64,000 nt of DNA from Ancylostoma caninum (taxonomy: Eukaryota > Nematoda > Chromadorea > Rhabditida > Ancylostomatidae), in contig JBAJFG010000538.1 of NCBI GenBank assembly GCA_037903475.1, positions 744,001 through 808,000 on the forward strand. Direction: 5' to 3'. The notes under the pieces were generated by a model, which was not told where the DNA came from, made no database searches, and was given only the letters and a program-made list of their open reading frames with translations. The translations under genes were made by a program, and so were the position numbers. Positions 11,399-22,678 of this stretch are shown here, in pieces (the first letter of the stretch is position 1; each line of letters begins with the position of its first letter).

Positions 11399-14300
11399 GT
11401 ATTTATTTATTTATTTATTTATACATTATGATAATTCATAATGTGACCCTTCTTACAGAAGGTAGAGATAGAAAGGCCCCAGAGAGAATTCGGGAAATTT
11501 AAAACAGCTGATAGGAGTGTAGGTTCAAACAGCAGAAACCGTGAGTCAACATCCTCCTCGAACCACAACTGCTCCCACAAACAGAGCGGTTATTGCTGTG
11601 CCCGAATATCTCTTAAACCTGACCATTCATTTGAATGAATCCAGGTGAGAAATGAACGTAGGCACCGCATCTGTTTGGTTCCTCACAGCACCATTTGCTT
11701 TCTGTTCTCACGTTCTGCTAATCAAAAGAGTAAAGTAGTCAAGATGGTCCCACCTACGAAGATCTCTCTGTGGCCCAATGACAAAGTCAAGACAATCATG
11801 AACTGCGGATCGAAAAGCACGAGCATATTATGAATTCTTGCAGTGCATCACTTTCACAGTGTAGTAGCATGGATCTCTGCTGCTGAATCCCAATATCAGA
11901 AGCGTTCTTCATTCTTCTGCAATAATAACCTCAGCTCTCTGCTCATCAAAATTTTCTTCACAGTACACTTCTTACTGAAAAAATCAATTGGAAGCAGTTT
12001 CGCGAAGTTACCAGCTCTCATAAAATATGAACGTAACTGCCTTTCACTTCTTATCATTACTGGCACGTGTAAGTGAAAGTTTCCAAGTCTTCCCCGACAC
12101 GGTTTCATCACAAAATAATTAGAGAGACGAAGACGAGTTTGTCCATTCCACATTTTCCACAAATAAAAAATATCCACTGCTTTCCTTCTCAGATTAAGAT
12201 TTTCTAGGCCTAATTTGCGCATGCGGTCTTCGTAACTCATGGAATTTTCAGCGAATTGTTGTGGGAAGCACCTGCGGCAGATGATTCGGGTAAAAGTTCT
12301 CTGAACACTTTCAACAAGAGCAATTTTGTTCGCTTGGTATGGATTCCAAATCACTGAATTGTGTTCTAATATTGGCAGAACGTACAACTTGAACAGTTTG
12401 CAGTGCAGCATAGGATAGTTATTTTTGAAGATTTTGAGTAGACGAAACATCACTATCCTAGCCCTCATAACAATTCCTTCAATGTGTCTATCAAAAGATA
12501 ATTTATTATCGTAACTGATTCCCAAGTCTTTAGTATTACTGCATTCTGAAATCTGAGTGTCCGAATTCAACCAATAGGGTACCTTGGGGTTACTTCGACC
12601 GAGATGCATTACATGGGTTTTCGATGAGGATATAGTTAGCTGCCATGAATTCATATATGACATAAGTTTACGGATGGCTACTTGTAACTTCTCTGTTATT
12701 TCTTCCTTTTCTTTCAGTCCGTAACCAGCATACAATTTTATATCATCGGCGAACATCAACAATTTTATACTGCTATCATGATTCAATGCGGTAGGAAGGT
12801 CAGAGAGGTAAAGATTAAATAGGAGCGGTCCCAATACACTACCCTGTGGAACACCACTTATCACTTCTCTCTCTTGTGAGAAAGAATCGTTCACTCTGAC
12901 GGAGAAGGTTCTCCCCATAAGGAATGATGTGAGCCATTTCAAAATGTTCCCACAAATGCCAAGATGTTCAAGCTTCCAAAGGAGTTTACAATGTGACACA
13001 GTGTCGAACGCTTTGGAGATATCAAAGTAGATGATATCAACGTTGTTGCGTGTTGATAGGTGAGCGTTCCAGTCAAATGTACTCTGTAGAAGCAAGTCAG
13101 TTGTTGAAGTATCTTTGCAAAAGCCGAACTGCTGCAAGGGTATGACATTGTGAGCATTTAGAAATTCATCAATTTTTTCTTTTATACATCTCTCCATAAT
13201 TTTACATGCAGTACTGGTGATGGAAATTGGGCGAAAGTCCGCTGGAGATATCGGGGAAGGACGTTTGTTAATTGGCGTAATCAGTGATTTTTTCCACAGA
13301 GTAGGTACAGAACCGAGGCTAAGGGAACAGTTAAATATATGGGCAAGCGGCAAACAGAGTTCATGACAGCATTTGAGGAAGACGGCCTGTGGAATGGCAT
13401 CGAAAGTTAGTGAGTACGATAGCTTTAGTTTTTTCATGAACTTCAACACCATCTGTGGCATTATGAGGAAATCATTTATAGGTGGATAACCTCTACCACC
13501 GTTCAAGACATCAGGTAGAGTTCCATCGTCGTTGGTGAAAACCGACAAAAAGTAATCTGCTAAAACTTCACTTTTCTGTATATCTGTTAGAGCACGTTCG
13601 CCAAAACTGTTGACGAACGATGGGATTTTCGGAGGTTTATCCTTTAAACGGGAATTGACGAAACTATAAAACCTTTTCCCCTTCATCTTTGAAAGCAATC
13701 GTTTTTCCTGATTCCTCAAAAACTTGTCGATGAGGCGACTCAGTCTCATGGATATTTTAGTGTACTTGTTTTCAACGACTTGCTCATGTAGACGGAGGAA
13801 AAGAAATTCTCTATACATAAATAACTTCTTGATGTACACTGGAAAACGGGCATTAGGTGTGTGTTGAATGCGGATGGGGACGTATTTCTCAAAGAGGGTG
13901 TAAAGAACATTGCAAAACTTTGAATACATGTCATCTATATTGAGGCAGTTTTGAAAAAGGGCTTCCCAATCAACAGAAGAAAGTTCACGTTTCACTGAGG
14001 GAAAATCGGCATTTGAGAAATCTCTATACTGATTGTTAATTTCTTTGGCATTGTGAGAGACGTGGGCTGTGAAGGCGACGATGGAATGGTCGGAACTTGC
14101 AAGAGGATTTTTGATGTGCACATTAGATATCAAATGATGATTGTCTGAGAGCACTAGGTCGAGCGTGCGCGATCCACATGTTGGCAGTACAACAAACTGT
14201 TTGAGTTGATGACTTTCAAACAAAGAAATGTATTTACTGGACCTTGAATCTCGAGGTTTTGCTACGGAGTTCGACCAGTCAATGTCCAGATTGAAATCAC

Positions 14301-14760
14301 CCAAAATCATGACATTGAATTGGCATCCTGATATTAGCAAGTCAAGATGATTCATCAGTTCTGAGCAATCGTGAATTCTAGCTTTAGGAGGACGGTAAAC
14401 ATTAATAATGCGAAGTTTGTGATTTTCGCATTCAATGTCAATAGAGAGACATGATATTCCTCCTCTGTTGAATTGTAGATCCAGGCGCTCAAAACCTATG
14501 TGGTCTCTCAACAATAGTGCAACACCCCCACCTCTGCCTTGCCTATCAAGTCTAATAATATTGTAAGGTAGCATATTAAGGATCATTCCATCTGTCACAG
14601 TTTCATCCGCCCATGTCTCTTGCAATGCCATTATGCTTGGTTTGAAAAGTTTCAAGAAAGCTATTAGTTCATTCACCTTGTTCTTTATACTTCTGCAGTT
14701 GGCTGAAAAACAACTTAGTTTGTAAACACGCAGGCACATTCTTTTACTCATCCTTCGACC
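11399..14760 (-). mobile_element. non-LTR retrotransposon (CR1/Jockey-like group), minus strand
   Basis: The element runs right to left. One long frame (11896-14751) encodes endonuclease plus reverse transcriptase. About 0.5 kb of 3' UTR follows and ends in a short tandem tail, (AAAT)n on the element strand, at 11400-11422. No LTRs and no RNase H region are visible. I see no separate ORF1 upstream, so the insertion may be 5' truncated outside the main frame; the true 5' boundary is uncertain. The uninterrupted frame suggests a young insertion. Confidence 0.8.
11896..14751 (-). CDS. non-LTR retrotransposon polyprotein: APE-type endonuclease + reverse transcriptase
   Basis: The 951-residue frame starts with ATG at 14751. 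Residues ~10-240 form an APE-like endonuclease that nicks target DNA: QETW (catalytic Glu about 45), GDFNLDIDW (about 151-159) and SSDHS (about 219-223). Residues ~480-720 form the reverse transcriptase: FRPISITS, YFDISKAFD (catalytic Asp about 577), GVPQGSVLGP (633-642) and FADD (Asp 669-670). The C-terminal part (~780-900) has the IWNPY and RMRKLGLENL motifs common to CR1/Jockey-group elements. All catalytic residues I can check are present and there is no stop or frameshift. The length is normal for a CR1-type second ORF. It should act by target-primed reverse transcription. Clade assignment beyond this group is not firm. Confidence 0.9.
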   Translation of the reverse strand: MSKRMCLRVYKLSCFSANCRSIKNKVNELIAFLKLFKPSIMALQETWADETVTDGMILNMLPYNIIRLDRQGRGGGVALLLRDHIGFERLDLQFNRGGISCLSIDIECENHKLRIINVYRPPKARIHDCSELMNHLDLLISGCQFNVMILGDFNLDIDWSNSVAKPRDSRSSKYISLFESHQLKQFVVLPTCGSRTLDLVLSDNHHLISNVHIKNPLASSDHSIVAFTAHVSHNAKEINNQYRDFSNADFPSVKRELSSVDWEALFQNCLNIDDMYSKFCNVLYTLFEKYVPIRIQHTPNARFPVYIKKLFMYREFLFLRLHEQVVENKYTKISMRLSRLIDKFLRNQEKRLLSKMKGKRFYSFVNSRLKDKPPKIPSFVNSFGERALTDIQKSEVLADYFLSVFTNDDGTLPDVLNGGRGYPPINDFLIMPQMVLKFMKKLKLSYSLTFDAIPQAVFLKCCHELCLPLAHIFNCSLSLGSVPTLWKKSLITPINKRPSPISPADFRPISITSTACKIMERCIKEKIDEFLNAHNVIPLQQFGFCKDTSTTDLLLQSTFDWNAHLSTRNNVDIIYFDISKAFDTVSHCKLLWKLEHLGICGNILKWLTSFLMGRTFSVRVNDSFSQEREVISGVPQGSVLGPLLFNLYLSDLPTALNHDSSIKLLMFADDIKLYAGYGLKEKEEITEKLQVAIRKLMSYMNSWQLTISSSKTHVMHLGRSNPKVPYWLNSDTQISECSNTKDLGISYDNKLSFDRHIEGIVMRARIVMFRLLKIFKNNYPMLHCKLFKLYVLPILEHNSVIWNPYQANKIALVESVQRTFTRIICRRCFPQQFAENSMSYEDRMRKLGLENLNLRRKAVDIFYLWKMWNGQTRLRLSNYFVMKPCRGRLGNFHLHVPVMIRSERQLRSYFMRAGNFAKLLPIDFFSKKCTVKKILMSRELRLLLQKNEERF

Positions 14761-15509
14761 GTGCGGTCCTCTCAGTTTAAACAGGTTTGTGTGGAAACTG
14801 TGGAGGTGAAAGGAAGCCTACCACGACTAGCTCGGTCATACGAGCCTTTTGCCATGACAGACTTGGAAGAAGTATCAGTAAGGAAACATCAGAATGGAAA
14901 GGAATGACACCACATTCTTATCCAAACTTATAGAAAAAGTATAAAAATTATATTAGTTGGCCGACACTTTGGTGATGTCGTAATTGCAGGCAAAGTCACT
15001 CCATAAGCCCTCTCTGAGCTAACAGACTATGTATACATACAACGAGGGTGCATTCATTGTCTTCATTGTCGTCCAAAAATCCGGCGGAAGCTGTCAGTAT
15101 CATTCGGAATGAAAGAAATCGGCCATTGAAGCAAACATTCGAGAGTTTTCGAGCTCATGATTCCGAATATCTGCATGACGACTGTGTTCGAGTTCGAAAA
15201 TCCTCAAATGAAAGGTGCCGCTGACATGTCCTAGGGCAATTTTTAATGGAAAATTGCAGTTCGAAGTTGGATTCGTCTTCAACACAACTTTCTTACAAAT
15301 ATTTGAAAACAGGAGCTCAAGCGTTTCAAAATGATCATTTCAGAGTTCAATTTGAGCTCAATCTTTTTTAGATTATCATACCAACTGCAAATCCTGAGAC
15401 ATTTTTAGGAAAAATCAAATTTTTCCGTGAGTTCCAACTCTAACACTATTTTTTAGAGTATATCATATGATATGATGTTCGGGATGAGAGCTCAATAGCT
15501 TCAGAATGA
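14761..15509. other. non-coding; contains a duplicated motif
   Basis: May include the 5' UTR of the retrotransposon near 14761-14950. A GAGCTCAA...TTCA-A-AATGATCATTTCAG motif occurs twice, near 15313-15345 and 15490-15517, both within DNA that shows no gene. Confidence 0.35.
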
Positions 15510-15890
15510 TCATTTCAGCGTCCCTGGCCGTTTCGGCCGGAATTTGGGGCAGGAAGGCCGGATTTTGAGGGTAGCATTGTTCTTGATCAAGGGGTCCTTT
15601 TGTGATACGATGTCTATAAACATAGAAAGTGGTGTTCGAAGCTGTTCTGCAATCCGTTGTCTAAGTTTCTTGTGCTCCTCTCCATAATCACGAACTACTT
15701 TTTCGGCATAGTCTCTCCATAAGGAATCATAGTGTTTGCAGATTTTTAGGCCTTTCCAGGCCTTGGCGAGTGCGATATTAGAGGTGTTATAGTATTGGCG
15801 ATTGAAGAGTTTACAAATTTCATGTGCAAATCGGAATAAAGATTCGAGTGAAAAAAATGTGCCAAGCTCGCATGTTAGTTGAGCATGCAG
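15510..15890 (-). CDS. F-BAR (FCH)-like open frame, possible exon
   Basis: A 126-codon open frame with no ATG near its 5' end lies between TGA codons. It is rich in helix-forming residues and fits the first half of an F-BAR domain. It has an ELGTFFSLESLFRFAHEIC segment, then NRQYYN...IALAKAWKGL where families have an E.YAK.L...W pattern, then RDYGEEHKKLRQRIAEQL and RTPLSMFIDI, matching the 'H..L...I...V..PL..F' helix. F-BAR proteins bend plasma and endosomal membranes. A possible acceptor (GCGAG) precedes CTTGGC, but no convincing donor is visible. The last ~15 residues look non-domain-like. It could be one exon of a minus-strand gene or a pseudogene fragment; other exons were not found. Confidence 0.35.
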   Translation of the reverse strand: MHAQLTCELGTFFSLESLFRFAHEICKLFNRQYYNTSNIALAKAWKGLKICKHYDSLWRDYAEKVVRDYGEEHKKLRQRIAEQLRTPLSMFIDIVSQKDPLIKNNATLKIRPSCPKFRPKRPGTLK

Positions 15891-18491
15891 TCATTCCATT
15901 CATTTTGTTAGAGCAAATAGATTTCTAAGAGGAAAAGTCATTTAGAAAATCGTTACAAAACCAGGTCCAGTTTTTTGCTAAGGTACTGTAGTTATTTCCT
16001 GGATTATTCCTCGTCACTTTCCACTGAAGTACTTTGATGACCTTTACTTCGCCGAAAAGTTGAGGTTTGTAAAGCACTGCCTAGTTTTTCAATCTTTTTT
16101 GAACGCTGCCTCCGCACTATAGCATTAATTTCCTGTGAGTGCTGCACGCATCTCTATTCATCCAGCTGAATCTATGCTATTTCGAGTGTGTGGGAACGTT
16201 TTTTAGCAGGCGACGTCACATCGGCGACCCACTTCTTCCTGTTTCGCGTTTCTGTTTGTGGATTTAAGTGCTTCGGGGGCCAAGTGCTCTGGGCTGCTGA
16301 GTTGTGTGTGTGTGTGCCGAGAGAGCACCACACACTCACCCACAATGCGGTAATTGTGTTTCCGGGAACGGCTAGTGGAGATGTTCTTTCGAATGGTCGT
16401 CCGAAGCGTGTCGATACGTCGCCATCGACGGTGTCGTCTCGTGAAGTGGCTGGCGATTGCCGCCGTCTCGAAAAGTCCGCGCGCAGCTCGTGGGAGACGA
16501 GGGATGAATCTCGTGCTGAGCTTCTCGAGAGCACCTACTTCCATATGCTCTCGCCCTCGCCACGTAATTGAAAGAGCAAATGCGCTGACAACAATGCATT
16601 TGCATTTTTCGACGCTCGCGGCCCGTTGAAATCCGCGTACGGGCGCGCAGCTCATCTGGACTCCGCGCAGACCTCCCTGTTGAGGCCCGCAGGGCCTCAA
16701 CAGGGAGGTCTGCGCGGAGTCCAGATGAGCTGCGTAGCAGGGGGTGTCGTTTGCCGGAAGTACGCCGCATTCTTCCTGTGCTGTGTGTGTTTGGAGTTTG
16801 CCATTGTCGCTGCTGCTGGAGGAGACCCGGGCTTCTTCAGCACGGCTGCAGCAGTTTCGCAACGGCAACGATTTGTTTATACATATTCTTCCAGCTAACT
16901 AAACTATGTCGCGCGCACGCACGCAGATAAGCGCGCATTGTTCTCGGCCGGAAACTCGATGTCGTGGCGTTCTTCAGTAGCCTCAATGTTTACCGAGAAA
17001 GGATGGCAAATTTGTTATGAAACCAATTTCCACTGAAGTGAGATTCGTGTCAGTCGATCGTCGCATGCCTTGTTTTCTGGACTTTTCTTTCTGGGCTTGG
17101 AAACCGCATCTCTCGGTATCACCGTTTTGCCATGGGATCCTCAAATCATTTCTGGAGCACCTGACAGAATCCCTCGTTCATGTCATTTGCAGATAATGTA
17201 CTTCGCACTTTAACAGGTTTGCCAATTTCCGTCTTCCACTTTTCTATAATTCCTACAACAAACAGCTTAGCCCATATCTGATCATGAAGACAGCGCCTTT
17301 CTTCCCAAATCACATATCCCGAAGAAATTGTACGTGTACGTAATAATACTATGATTATATTGTAATATTGTTAATTTTTTCAGTAATTAGCTGTTCATTT
17401 TTCTTTGTTGTTTTTCCTCCAATAATTTAGACAAAATTCCAGACACCCCGGTTTTTTCTTCGACCAACACCCCATTTCTTCCTTCCATGCCTCCCTCTGC
17501 TATTGAATGGGGACAAAAAATTAATTCTCTAATAAACTCTGTAAAACCAGGGCATGTTCCGGTGCTTTGTTCGGTAGTTCCATTTGAATCCAGTGGGAAA
17601 GTGTCTGGCGCACACTGTGGGCGTAGCACGGTGCTCAATATGTAGATGAAAATTTTGTATCGTTTAGCGCATTTCTATTTCTCTACCCTTTTTATGGATT
17701 TTTGAAATTTTGTCTTTTCGAAATTCGAATCCAACACTGATTTTTTTTAGTTAGAATAATCACCTTCTCCTTCATCTTCGCTGCTTTCCTTTCTGGGAAC
17801 TGAAAAAGTAGCTTTTTTCGTACAGTTTGTTTGCTCTCAGATACTTCTTAGAGAGCTTAGGAGAGCTATACTGTGATCGCTGGGGGTCGTATTTTATATT
17901 TTAAATCAGAAGCTAAGAAACTATTTTTTGCTTTCTTTCCGTTCATTCTAGTACAACCTCTTCCATACATGTTTCCCTTTTTTTCAAAGAAGTTTTCCTC
18001 TTGGAATCATATTCCTAGTGTTTCCTATGCTATTAATACTATCTCCATTGCATACACCTCTCCTTTTATCTGTGTAGGCCAACGAGTGTGAATTTATGTG
18101 ATTTTCCCCGTTTCTCCAGAAACACATGGATATTCCTCCCACTCTATGAGTAACACTAGTTCCATATTATCGCCAATTAGAAAACGAATGACTCGCAGGA
18201 TTCGTACACCTACAAACACATCTGATATGGTTCTGTGAGTCGAATAAATGGGGCGTCTGTTCACACCTGACTGAGAAGCCGCTATAATGGCAGAGCCTGG
18301 ATTATTGTGATTCCCCCATTTATTCAATTATTCGTTTGTTTTTTTTTCGTTTGCTACAAAAATATTTCAAATAATTCATTGGTATTCCGATTCTTTCTGA
18401 CATTTCCTAAAATGAGCTTGAATTATTCTAAATTGGCAAGAAGAACCCATAGTATCTTAAGATGCTTCCTGAAAACTTCAATAACAAATTA
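15891..18491. other. GC-rich patch and AT-rich spacer, no gene recognised
   Basis: 16200-16900 is clearly GC-rich for this window. It has a CGACGTCAC site (CRE-like half site, about 16210), a TG repeat with a facing CA tract (about 16298-16345) and the palindrome at 16646-16734. It could be a promoter or 5' exon region, but frames there in both directions show no domain. The rest is AT-rich. A minus-strand frame at 17387-17638 is unremarkable. Confidence 0.3.
16646..16734. repeat. perfect palindrome: 43-bp arms, 3-nt loop
   Basis: Arms 16646-16688 and 16692-16734 are exact reverse complements (starting CGCAGCTCATCTGGACTCCG) around GCA. The arms are GC-rich. A hairpin this perfect with a 3-nt loop could be a very young inverted duplication, a structured RNA source, or an assembly or amplification artefact. 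Confidence 0.9.
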
Positions 18492-19868
18492 CAGGGTGGC
18501 CGTAAGTTACTTGTGCACACTCATTTCTGCGAGATCCTCAGGTTTTTTCGGGTTCTCTTCTCATTTTTGTATTACACCTTTGTCGCTCATTTTCAAGTGA
18601 TATCTATCTCATAATAGGTGCCACCAGAGTCATGAGCAGTGCCATCATTCAGCTGCATCTGGGCCGAAAGGCTGTGACGTACATTGTGAAAACGTTATTT
18701 CTGCACCACATAACTGTTCAAGATACAGAAAAAAAGGTTCGTAAAGCTCGGAAACATTGAGAATAACGAAAGTAAATATCTTTCTACTACTGCATCCACT
18801 CTCAAAGAAGTGAAGGCTGGTCGGAGCTGGATCTGCAGAGGTTAGTAGGTTCCCTGCGCAAATTGGCGACAGGGGCCAGGATCATCCACGAACAAATGAG
18901 GAAAATTGTGTGAGAGAAGCAGAACATCTGTCCTTACCATTCTCAAAGAACCCACACATTATCGGATACTATAATGAAGAACATGAAGAATTTGTGCAGG
19001 CAGATGTTGAAGTGATTTCCTCGTTCTCACTACCATTCGATCGTCCTTGCTGGCAAGAAGCTTTTCGCTTTAGCAAACGCCGAGAATGACAGGGTTATAG
19101 CTAATTTTGTTTCTTGGGCCTACTCCAAGGCAGGACTATTGCTAGAACAGCTCAATCCCTATCTTTGACGTTGTGGAGCGATTTAAAGTCTTTTGGCAAG
19201 GCTACCCTAGTTTTTGTGGCCTCCGATGCTGAAATTTGAGGTTATAGGATAAGAAGATAATTTTGTAGGACATTTCCAAAATGTTGAGATCTATATTTCT
19301 CGAAAATGGCAGGCATAGCATGCGACAGGGCTCTGCTCCTGCGCAAGAAGCAGAAATTATTGAAACTTGGAGCAGTGAATGGGTTCTGTACAGCCCCAAC
19401 TTGAATCCAACGAATTTTCCCTTGTAGTCTCTGTTGAAGAGAAAAACCAGCTCTATCCTCCATCAGAATTTGAATTCCCTGAAAGAACCCTCAAAATAGG
19501 CGTGAGGCGGAATGTGTGAAGACTAAGAGCAAGAATCATGTGTAGCATCTATGAAGACATTGATAGCCAGCGTTTCTACCAATAAAGGCTATCCGGAGGT
19601 TTAATGAGTTTTCAAGATATTATGGGTCATCAATAATATTTCACAAAAGTTTGAGTTCTCTGCAGTTGATGACCTAGTTATAGTGTGTTTCACCGGGGAA
19701 TGTCAATGTGAAGATATTGGAGAAACAGAGAACCCGAGAAATAGTGCCGCATTTGGAGAGGTAGGAGAGAAATGCGGGTCATGGGCGCAAATACTCAACT
19801 CTCTTCGTTTTTTAAACGGACTATAGTGCATTGAAATTTTAGTGCACGGGTAATTTTCGGCCACCCTG
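18492..19868 (+). mobile_element. Tc1/mariner-superfamily transposon with decayed transposase
   Basis: Terminal inverted repeats begin CAGGGTGGCCGTAAGTTAC at the left and, read inward on the other strand, CAGGGTGGCCGAAAATTACC at the right. Both ends are flanked by TA (18490-18491 and 19869-19870), a perfect target duplication. Broken coding traces on the plus strand include a region near 19310-19440 reading like '..QGSAPAQ..' and 'YSPNLNPTNFPL', which corresponds to the QDGAPAH and SPDLNPxDF catalytic motifs of DDxD transposases. Many stops are present, so it is non-autonomous now. The exact family is not assigned. Confidence 0.8.
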
Positions 19869-21776
19869 TATTGTTCTGTTTATCCACTTGTATGATTGTT
19901 TATGCCGTACGATACCTAGTCAACATTCTTTTGAATGTGCCTACGTATACTTTCCGTACATTAATAGAATAAAAACAGGAATATCATAATACTTAATTAA
20001 GTCTTCTGGTGTAGATTTGCTACCATATGTTTTGGAAGTCCTTAGCTTTCGAGTTCTTATCTCTTGTATAATACTATTTCCTGGTCCCGTTGCAACCCCT
20101 TTCTCAACCCCAGGTGAGCTCAGTTGAAAGATCAACTAAAAGCAGCTGGTTGAGCTGGATGGCCGCTGAATTCGTAGGTATATACCAAAGCTTTTTTCTT
20201 TGTCTTCTCGCAAAAAAAGGATTGTCAGACCTCTCCATCTCACTCATTCTAGTGATCCGTCCGGAACAGCCAAAAACTTCACTATACATGACACTTTTTA
20301 GACGAGTGTACTTTGAAGAGACTTCAAGTGGATCATTAGAATAGGCGTTATCTTGATGGATGTGCTTCGTTTGCTTGCGTTGTGTTTTCGTTTTCTCTAC
20401 AGAAACCTCGTAGCATCTTAGACATCAGGACCCAAAATATGGGAATTTTATGCTCACAACCACTTAGCCCGCGTTGGTTTTTACTCAAACATTGGCATCC
20501 GTTCGTTCTTTGAGCTGCATCTATTAGGTTGGGAACAAAAAATGGGGCTAGGTAGGTTAGTTATAGGTTTCGGATGGCTAAATGACCGCCTCTGAAAGAG
20601 CGGTTGTGAAAAACGAAAAGGCGTTCCCGAACTTTCGTTTCCGGGGGTTCAGATGCACTGATTGCTTGCACGGGGTGGCTGTGAACACACTGTGCCTTGG
20701 ATCCACAAATTTTTCTAATGCTTTTGAATTTTGAATAAAGGCTTCCACAAATGGGCTAGGCTGAGCAGCCTGGAATTTTCTTTCACTTCTCTTCTTAAAT
20801 CTCTTCTTAGAGACAAGCGCCGCATTCATTGCAAGGGGCTTCCGGAAACAAATTTATTGGTGCTTTTTTAAATTACGTTTGAATAGTGCATATTAACGGT
20901 ATACGTTGATACATAATAAATATTCTGAGGTGTTGAATACACAGAAATGTAGCCTTCTCTCCTCCTTATCTTTCCCCCAACATCAACCGGTTCTTTCCTT
21001 TTTTGGCATCTGGATTTCTGACCCGCTTCGAATATTCATCTGAATTTCTATTCCAATATGCAAAACCAGTCATAATTCTCATTCCAATATCTGTTTCCGA
21101 CGGATCAGTCGAAAACCATAATCAGTTAGTCTTTGGCCCCATGAGGGTATGGTAAGCACGGGTGGAGCGAACTTCAAACTCTTAGAGAAAATACGAAGTT
21201 TATACCTTCATACAAAAGGACTGAATCCAGCCTATGACCAATCGATTATAGGTAATCAAGAGAATATTAATTAGAAGCGAAGTATATACTCTCAGCTCCA
21301 GTTGCCAGCGTAACTCACAAATTATGTATCTCTGAATACGGTTTTTTTTTGGAATTCTTACCACAAATTTTCGTTCTCACCAAAGCTACTTTTCTGACAG
21401 ACCATACACCTAGCAGTCGAGACAGTTTTACAGTAAAGTTCACTCTGGATTACTCTGGCGACATCTTTGTTAAGTTTGCGACAAGTTGTTTCCGACCTCT
21501 TTGATTCTCCTGTGAAAATCAACCAAACCTACGGAATTACATTTTTTTGTAAATCTTCATGTAGATATTTGAATCTTTGTGTACATATTTGGAGTGAGAG
21601 TCACGAGAACTTTCGATTGGTACTTTAACAGTCTAATTTCGTCCTCTCTCATAGAACCTGGCGGTTTCCTACGGATTAATCGTCAGAGAAGGATTTTCGG
21701 AGAAGAATTATTATTAGTGTTGTATGCTGCTTAAGCCTAGGTACACATATACATATAGTTGCAGGTTTAACATTTA
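19869..21776. other. intergenic, no gene recognised
   Basis: AT-rich with no supported gene. A TTAGGTTGGGAACAAAAAAT string at 20526 resembles a mariner terminus, but no partner end was found downstream. A basic minus-strand frame (20578-20829) is not recognisable. Confidence 0.3.
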
Positions 21777-22678
21777 CATGGTGACATCAAAGTCTTTGGC
21801 GAAGGCCTTTGTAGCAATTATTCCTTGCACCTTTGCCGGAAAACCCATGACTTTGTATCTCTGTTGACTATCCAAATGTCTCAAAAACACATGCAAAATT
21901 TCATAGCCCACTGCTTTATTTCAGTCTTTATGATCTGCAAACATGGAACGAGGTAGAAATGGAAATGGCCGCAAGTAGGGTCTCGGCGACATCTTTTCCA
22001 AGAACTTCTTTTAGTTGGCAATTACCACTTTTCTGCCCAGTACCCAAGTGAGCAAAACCTTTCTATCCTAGGAGATCTGTGCCTGAACTAGTTTTTTTTT
22101 TGACCGGAAAAGGTCAACAGATTGTCACCCTGACTTTTTGATAATAAAATTCACAAAGCAAAGGGAAAAGTGGATAGAGAAAAATCTTTAAAAAACATAT
22201 TATTTCTTAGGCTTGGGCACATCTGGCAAAAACAAAGTGGAGATCTGACGAAGGTTTTCCTTCTTCTTAAAAAGAAAAAGCAGCAGAACGTTGCTTTAGA
22301 CCCCCCCCAATTCCTGACTCCACCAAACCGGTCAAATCTGCTTAATAATTACCGTGCTCCCTGAAACGAAAACCTGTGGATCTCTGAGGTGCTGTTCTTA
22401 GAACGCAGGGCTTGAGCTTACTCTTGCTGAGATACCAGCTACCTTGGTCTAGACCGAACGAGAAAACGGGGTCATAAAGTTCGACCAACTTGCGGCCCTC
22501 GAGTGTTGCGGTTGCGACGATTTTGGAGACCCCACAGCCAAAAGAGTTATCCGAAATCCATGCGGGATTCTCAAAGCGCATGAATTCTACATAATCCAAA
22601 AAAATTTCAGATTGCTGGGCCATCTACTACCATTCTTATAATTTGTTATATTCGGCCAAAGACTTTGTTATCACCCTG
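21777..22678. mobile_element. 902-bp TIR element with TA duplication
   Basis: The left end is CATGGTGACATCAAAGTC. The right end, reverse complemented, is CAGGGTGATAACAAAGTC; both continue TTTGGC. The repeats are about 28 bp with a few mismatches. TA flanks both sides (21775-21776, 22679-22680), which fits the Tc1/mariner superfamily. Size is that of a transposase-bearing element, but I could not recognise transposase motifs in either strand, so the interior is decayed or replaced. Contains an 8-nt poly-C at 22301-22308. Confidence 0.7.

Noticed and set aside
16203..16868. 221-codon minus-strand frame in the GC-rich patch
   Set aside because: It spans the palindrome, shows no domain, and overlaps other open frames; open length is explained by composition.
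17387..17638. Minus-strand frame of 83 codons
   Set aside because: No recognisable domain and no supporting signals.
20526..20560. TTAGGTTGGGAACAAAAAAT as a mariner terminus
   Set aside because: No matching inverted end or transposase trace within 1.5 kb downstream.
20578..20829. Basic minus-strand frame, 83 codons
   Set aside because: Looks mildly protein-like, but no family, no splice partners and no regulatory context.
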